Shown here: positions 5,953 to 8,590 of the stretch, piece by piece
How the letters are laid out: every line of letters starts with the position of its first letter
Position numbering within the stretch: position 1 is the stretch's first letter
Assembly (NCBI GenBank): GCA_049511115.1
Contig: JBEKYH010000289.1
Location: 1 to 8,590 of the forward strand
Length of the DNA stretch: 8,590 nt
Origin: JBEKYH01 sp049511115
GTDB lineage: Bacteria > Planctomycetota > Phycisphaerae > Tepidisphaerales > Tepidisphaeraceae
Direction of reading: 5' to 3'
Notes under the pieces: model-generated
The model's input: only the letters and a program-made list of their open reading frames with translations
Databases searched by the model: none
Told to the model about the DNA's origin: nothing
Made by a program: the position numbers and the translations under genes

Positions 5953-6077
5953 ACCGCAGAGGCGCGGAGGACGCAGAGAAGAAAAAGGACTGAGGACTGA
6001 GGGCCGAGGACTGAGAGAGGGAAAATGCGTTGAAGTTTGGAATTGGCAATCCTCTGCGTCTTGTGCGCCTCTGCGGT
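5953..6077. repeat. Repeat element with 26-base inverted arms
   Basis: The left arm (5953-5978) starts ACCGCAGAGGCGC and ends GACGCAGAG. The right arm (6052-6077) is its reverse complement with three mismatches in the middle. About 73 bases lie between them, including the heptamer repeat at 5986-6020. Nothing in it looks coding. The CCGCAGAGxCGCAGAG-type arm resembles dispersed non-coding elements seen in planctomycete and other environmental genomes. It sits between the reductase and the zinc dehydrogenase and could form a long mRNA hairpin separating their expression, or mark an insertion. No target-site duplication was found by eye. Confidence 0.7.
5986..6020. repeat. Heptamer tandem repeat AGGACTG
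   Basis: Five consecutive seven-base units run AGGACTG, AGGACTG, AGGGCCG, AGGACTG and a degenerate AGAGAGG. They lie inside the loop of the inverted-repeat element. Confidence 0.65.
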
Positions 6078-6103
6078 GAGTCTGAATTATTCCGGGAAAA
6101 ACA

Positions 6104-6976
6104 GTGAAGACGATCGTACTGCAAGAGCCGGGGCAATTGCGCCTCACGGAGACCCAGCCGCCACATGCTCCGCCGCCGGGAAGCGCGGTGGTGCGCGTGC
6201 ATCGGGTGGGGATCTGCGGCACGGATTGGCATGCCTATCACGGACGCCAGCCGTTCTTTTCTTATCCTCGCATCATCGGGCATGAACTCGGCGTCGAGAT
6301 CGAGGCGGTGAATGATCCGGAGAAGGCCAGCAAGCTTGCCGTGGGCGACCGTTGCTGCGTGGAGCCTTACCTGAATTGCGGCAAATGCATTGCCTGCCGC
6401 CGGGGTCATCAGAATTGCTGCATGAATTTGCAGGTGATGGGCGTGCACGTTGATGGCGGGATGCGCGAGCGGTTTGTGGTGCCGCTGGCGAAATTGCATC
6501 GATCGGCCAAACTGAGCATGGAGCAGCTTGCCCTGGTCGAAACCCTGGGGATTGGCTGCCACGCCGTCGATCGCGGCCGGCCAGAGGCGGGAGAAACGGC
6601 ACTGGTGATTGGGGCCGGGCCGATTGGGCTGTCGGTGATTCCATTTTTGCAGGCCGCGGGCGTGAAGGTTCTGGTGACGGACGTGAGCGCTTCGCGATTG
6701 GAATTCTGCCAGGCGGCGATGAGGGTGTTTGTGGGCCTCTTCCAAGGCGACGTGACCTTTGTTGATCCCCAGTTTCATCGCCGCGAGGTCACGCTTTTGG
6801 CTTCCAGGAATTCGCTCCCGCGCGACTTTGAGCGGATCATCAAACTCGTCGAGGATGGGGCGATTGACACGGGACCGTGGATCACGCACCGCGCCGGCTG
6901 CGAGGAATTAATTAAGGAAATCCCCCGATGGCTTTCGCCTGACGCAAGGGTCATAAAAGCGATTGTGGAGTTTTAG
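6104..6976 (+). CDS. Zinc-dependent L-galactonate-dehydrogenase-like protein with internal deletion
   Basis: The 290-residue medium-chain dehydrogenase resembles E. coli LgoD (L-galactonate to D-tagaturonate, about 340 residues). The GTG start is fixed by an in-frame TGA at 6083. The catalytic zinc ligands C38 (GICGTD) and H60-E61 (GHE) are present. So are the structural-zinc cysteines C92, C95, C98 and C106, the substrate-domain FFSYPRIIGHE, the Rossmann loop GAGPIGL (170-176) and the NAD-selective D193. After FCQAAM (201-206) the protein jumps directly to VFVGLFQGDVTF (208-219). The roughly 50 residues normally between them, holding the later Rossmann strands and the IDATG cofactor motif, are gone, while the C-terminal part (LLASRNSLP, THR, IKAIVEF) is normal. 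The frame is kept, so a protein could be made, but NAD binding should fail. The gene lies 28 bases before uxaE. Confidence 0.83.
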   Translation: MKTIVLQEPGQLRLTETQPPHAPPPGSAVVRVHRVGICGTDWHAYHGRQPFFSYPRIIGHELGVEIEAVNDPEKASKLAVGDRCCVEPYLNCGKCIACRRGHQNCCMNLQVMGVHVDGGMRERFVVPLAKLHRSAKLSMEQLALVETLGIGCHAVDRGRPEAGETALVIGAGPIGLSVIPFLQAAGVKVLVTDVSASRLEFCQAAMRVFVGLFQGDVTFVDPQFHRREVTLLASRNSLPRDFERIIKLVEDGAIDTGPWITHRAGCEELIKEIPRWLSPDARVIKAIVEF

Positions 6977-7004
6977 CGTAATTTCAAGAGAAGAGGAACG
7001 AATC

Positions 7005-8291
7005 ATGTCTAGTTCACACGACTCATTTACGCCGGTCCCGCTGGGACTGGCCCCCAGTTTCGGATTCGGCGATCGCATCGGTCTGGCCACGCCGGGCCAT
7101 GCGGCGTCGCTCATTCAGGCCGGCAAAGGCATCCTGCCGATTTTCGCGCAGCAATCCATTCGCGAAATGACGCGAACGCAGCGCACGCCGAGACAGGTGA
7201 TGGACGCCGCGACGCAAGGCGTTCGCGCGTCGGGATATCACGGTCCCGTCGGGGCGGATGCGGATCACCTCAAGACACCGGAGGATATTGATCGCACGGC
7301 GGAAGTCGGATTTGTGTTCTTCACGATTGACCCGTCGGGTCAGGTAGACGCGCAGGCGGACAGCTACAGCGCCGCCGACCTGGCCGAGAAGTTCAAACTC
7401 GTGGCGAACGAAACGCCTTGGGTGAAGCAGTATCAGGGGAAGGACATTTCCCTCAGCACCGGCGCCAAGATTCATTTTGACCAGGCGGTCTGCCAGAAAG
7501 CGGCGGTGAAATACGGCAAGGCGATTAATCTCACGGTGAGCCTCGCCGGACACATCGAAAAAGTCTCGCGCAAGCTCGGCCGCGGGTTTGAGATCGAATT
7601 GAGCGTCGACGAAACGCCGCAACCGACGACACTGGCCGAGCATTACATCATTGCCGACCAGTTGCGCGCGGCGGGTGTGAAGATCGTGAGCCTTGCCCCC
7701 CGCTTCATCGGCGATTTTGAGAAGGGCGTGGATTACAAGGGAGATGTGGCGGCGTTTGAGAAATCGCTCGGTGATCACGCGGCGATTGCCAAGGCGCTTG
7801 GGCCGTATAAGCTCAGCCTTCACTCCGGCTCCGACAAAATCTCCATTTATCCGTCATTGGCCCGCGCCACCCAGGGATTGTTCCACGTCAAGACGGCGGG
7901 CACGAGTTACCTCGAAGCCATCCGCGTCGTCGCTCGCAAGGATGTGCCGCTCTTCCGCCGGATCATCGACTTTGCCCGCACGCGCTACGACACCGACAAG
8001 GCGACCTATCACGTCTCCGCCACCAATGAGGCGGTTCCGCCGCAGACGGCGATCACCAATGCGAAGGATTTGGAACATGCCTATCTGGGCTTGTGGGAGC
8101 GCACACCCAAGGGCAAGGGCCTGAGCGATCCCGGCCGGCAGATATTGCACTGCACCTTTGGCTCAACGCTGACGCATCCGGAGTTTGGTCCCGCGGTGCG
8201 CGGCGTGCTTGAGGCCAATCGTGACACGTATAAGGAGGTCCTGGTCACGCATTTCGCCAAGCACCTGGAGGCGCTCAAGGCGGGAATGTGA
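7005..8291 (+). CDS. uxaE: Tagaturonate epimerase UxaE
   Basis: The 428-residue protein matches the UxaE family, which interconverts D-tagaturonate and D-fructuronate. This links galacturonate or L-galactonate breakdown to the fructuronate branch. The recognised family pattern includes FGFGDRIGLATPGH (19-32), GADADHLKT (83-91), FEIELSVDET (195-204), a LSLHSGSDKISIYP block (270-283) with H273, and the C-terminal HPEFGPAVRGVLEAN (391-405). These conserved acidic and histidine residues probably bind the catalytic metal. ATG 7005 is preferred over an upstream in-frame start at 6963, because that would overlap the preceding gene and GAGG (6993-6996) sits eight bases before 7005. It appears full length. 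Its position after an L-galactonate-dehydrogenase-like gene fits a tagaturonate-consuming role. Confidence 0.86.
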   Translation: MSSSHDSFTPVPLGLAPSFGFGDRIGLATPGHAASLIQAGKGILPIFAQQSIREMTRTQRTPRQVMDAATQGVRASGYHGPVGADADHLKTPEDIDRTAEVGFVFFTIDPSGQVDAQADSYSAADLAEKFKLVANETPWVKQYQGKDISLSTGAKIHFDQAVCQKAAVKYGKAINLTVSLAGHIEKVSRKLGRGFEIELSVDETPQPTTLAEHYIIADQLRAAGVKIVSLAPRFIGDFEKGVDYKGDVAAFEKSLGDHAAIAKALGPYKLSLHSGSDKISIYPSLARATQGLFHVKTAGTSYLEAIRVVARKDVPLFRRIIDFARTRYDTDKATYHVSATNEAVPPQTAITNAKDLEHAYLGLWERTPKGKGLSDPGRQILHCTFGSTLTHPEFGPAVRGVLEANRDTYKEVLVTHFAKHLEALKAGM

Positions 8292-8307
8292 ATGACTCAG
8301 GCGGATG

Positions 8308-8337
8308 CCTTCCGGAGGGATTCTTTCGGCCGGAAGG
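8308..8337. terminator. Possible attenuator or weak terminator hairpin
   Basis: CCTTCCGG (8308-8315) pairs perfectly with CCGGAAGG (8330-8337) around a 14-base loop, 16 bases after the uxaE stop. Only a short TTTT (8345-8348) follows, so it is a weak intrinsic terminator at best. It could reduce read-through into the next gene. Confidence 0.4.
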
Positions 8338-8380
8338 GAGAAAATTTTCATCTACGATAATTAACGAGGAAGATGAGTCC

Positions 8381-8590
8381 ATGCGAGTGCTACTGACCAC
8401 CACGAGTTTTCAAGACACCCCCGGCGAACATCACAAGCTGCTGGATGGGAGCGGGTTTGAAATCGTCCGCGCCCGCGGGCCGCTGAGTGAAAAACAGATG
8501 CTGGATCTGATCGGCAAGGGCGGATTTGACGGCCTTCTGAATGGGGATGACCAGATTACCGCCAAGGTGATCGACGCCGCCCTTCCGCGG
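8381..8590 (+). CDS. D-isomer-specific 2-hydroxyacid dehydrogenase, N-terminal part
   Basis: The first 70 codons are present; the gene continues beyond the right edge. It starts at ATG 8381, with GAGGA (8366-8370) ten bases upstream. The visible residues (MRVLLTTTSFQ, FEIVRARGPLSEKQMLDLI, GFDGLLNGDDQITAKVIDA) follow the N-terminal flavodoxin-like substrate domain of phosphoglycerate-dehydrogenase-type enzymes. The NG(D)DQITAKVID stretch corresponds to the conserved region before the cofactor domain. These enzymes reduce 2-keto acids with NAD(P)H. Next to uxaE it might reduce a sugar-derived keto acid, but neither the cofactor domain nor the catalytic Arg/Glu/His is visible. It is separated from uxaE by 89 bases containing the hairpin. 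Confidence 0.78.
   Translation, partial: MRVLLTTTSFQDTPGEHHKLLDGSGFEIVRARGPLSEKQMLDLIGKGGFDGLLNGDDQITAKVIDAALPR

Noticed and set aside
5888..6889. 333-residue minus-strand frame opposite the zinc dehydrogenase
   Set aside because: It is the antisense of a gene with clear zinc and Rossmann motifs, and its own translation is Arg/His-rich with no family features.
8292..8360. 22-codon frame starting directly after the uxaE stop
   Set aside because: It is read through the hairpin, has no ribosome site of its own and no recognisable sequence; probably chance.
1..8590. CRISPR array, tRNA or rRNA genes, insertion sequence
   Set aside because: No regularly spaced repeats with spacers, no cloverleaf with conserved T-loop, no rRNA motifs and no transposase frame were seen on either strand.

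Overview
The window looks like chromosomal DNA of a GC-rich Gram-negative bacterium. A complete outer-membrane lipid-transport operon (mlaF-E-D-C-A) requires an outer membrane. Several features point, tentatively, to Planctomycetota (Phycisphaerae-like) or another PVC-group member: Thr/Ala/Pro-rich stretches just after signal peptides, plant-type L-galactose-dehydrogenase-like and UxaE genes, weak or missing Shine-Dalgarno sites, and dispersed non-coding repeats. The taxon is inferred, not demonstrated.

Layout. Positions 1-2913 (minus strand) hold mlaF, mlaE, mlaD, mlaC and the start of mlaA, packed with gaps of 0-12 bases. They encode the ATPase, permease, MCE ring, periplasmic carrier and outer-membrane lipoprotein of the Mla phospholipid system. 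Positions 2914-3170 are non-coding, with a small hairpin, a possible promoter, a 17-base tandem repeat and a CCCTCTCC-type palindromic repeat. Positions 3171-4079 (minus) encode an exported two-cupin protein with one degenerate metal site. Positions 4080-4325 are a divergent intergenic region with a dyad and a candidate promoter. Positions 4326-4945 (plus) hold an excisionase-like antitoxin followed by what reads as an internally deleted remnant of its PIN-domain toxin, leaving the antitoxin orphaned.

Positions 5011-8590 (plus) form a sugar-oxidation cluster: an aldo/keto reductase of the L-galactose dehydrogenase type, a zinc-dependent dehydrogenase resembling L-galactonate 5-dehydrogenase, tagaturonate epimerase UxaE, and the start of a D-isomer 2-hydroxyacid dehydrogenase. 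In order they suggest L-galactose -> L-galactonolactone -> L-galactonate -> D-tagaturonate -> D-fructuronate. The zinc dehydrogenase, however, lacks about 50 residues from the middle of its nucleotide-binding fold while keeping its frame. A repeat element with 26-base inverted arms sits between the reductase and this gene.

The strongest leads are the two apparent internal deletions (PIN toxin and zinc dehydrogenase), the candidate L-galactose route, and the repeat elements in the intergenic gaps.
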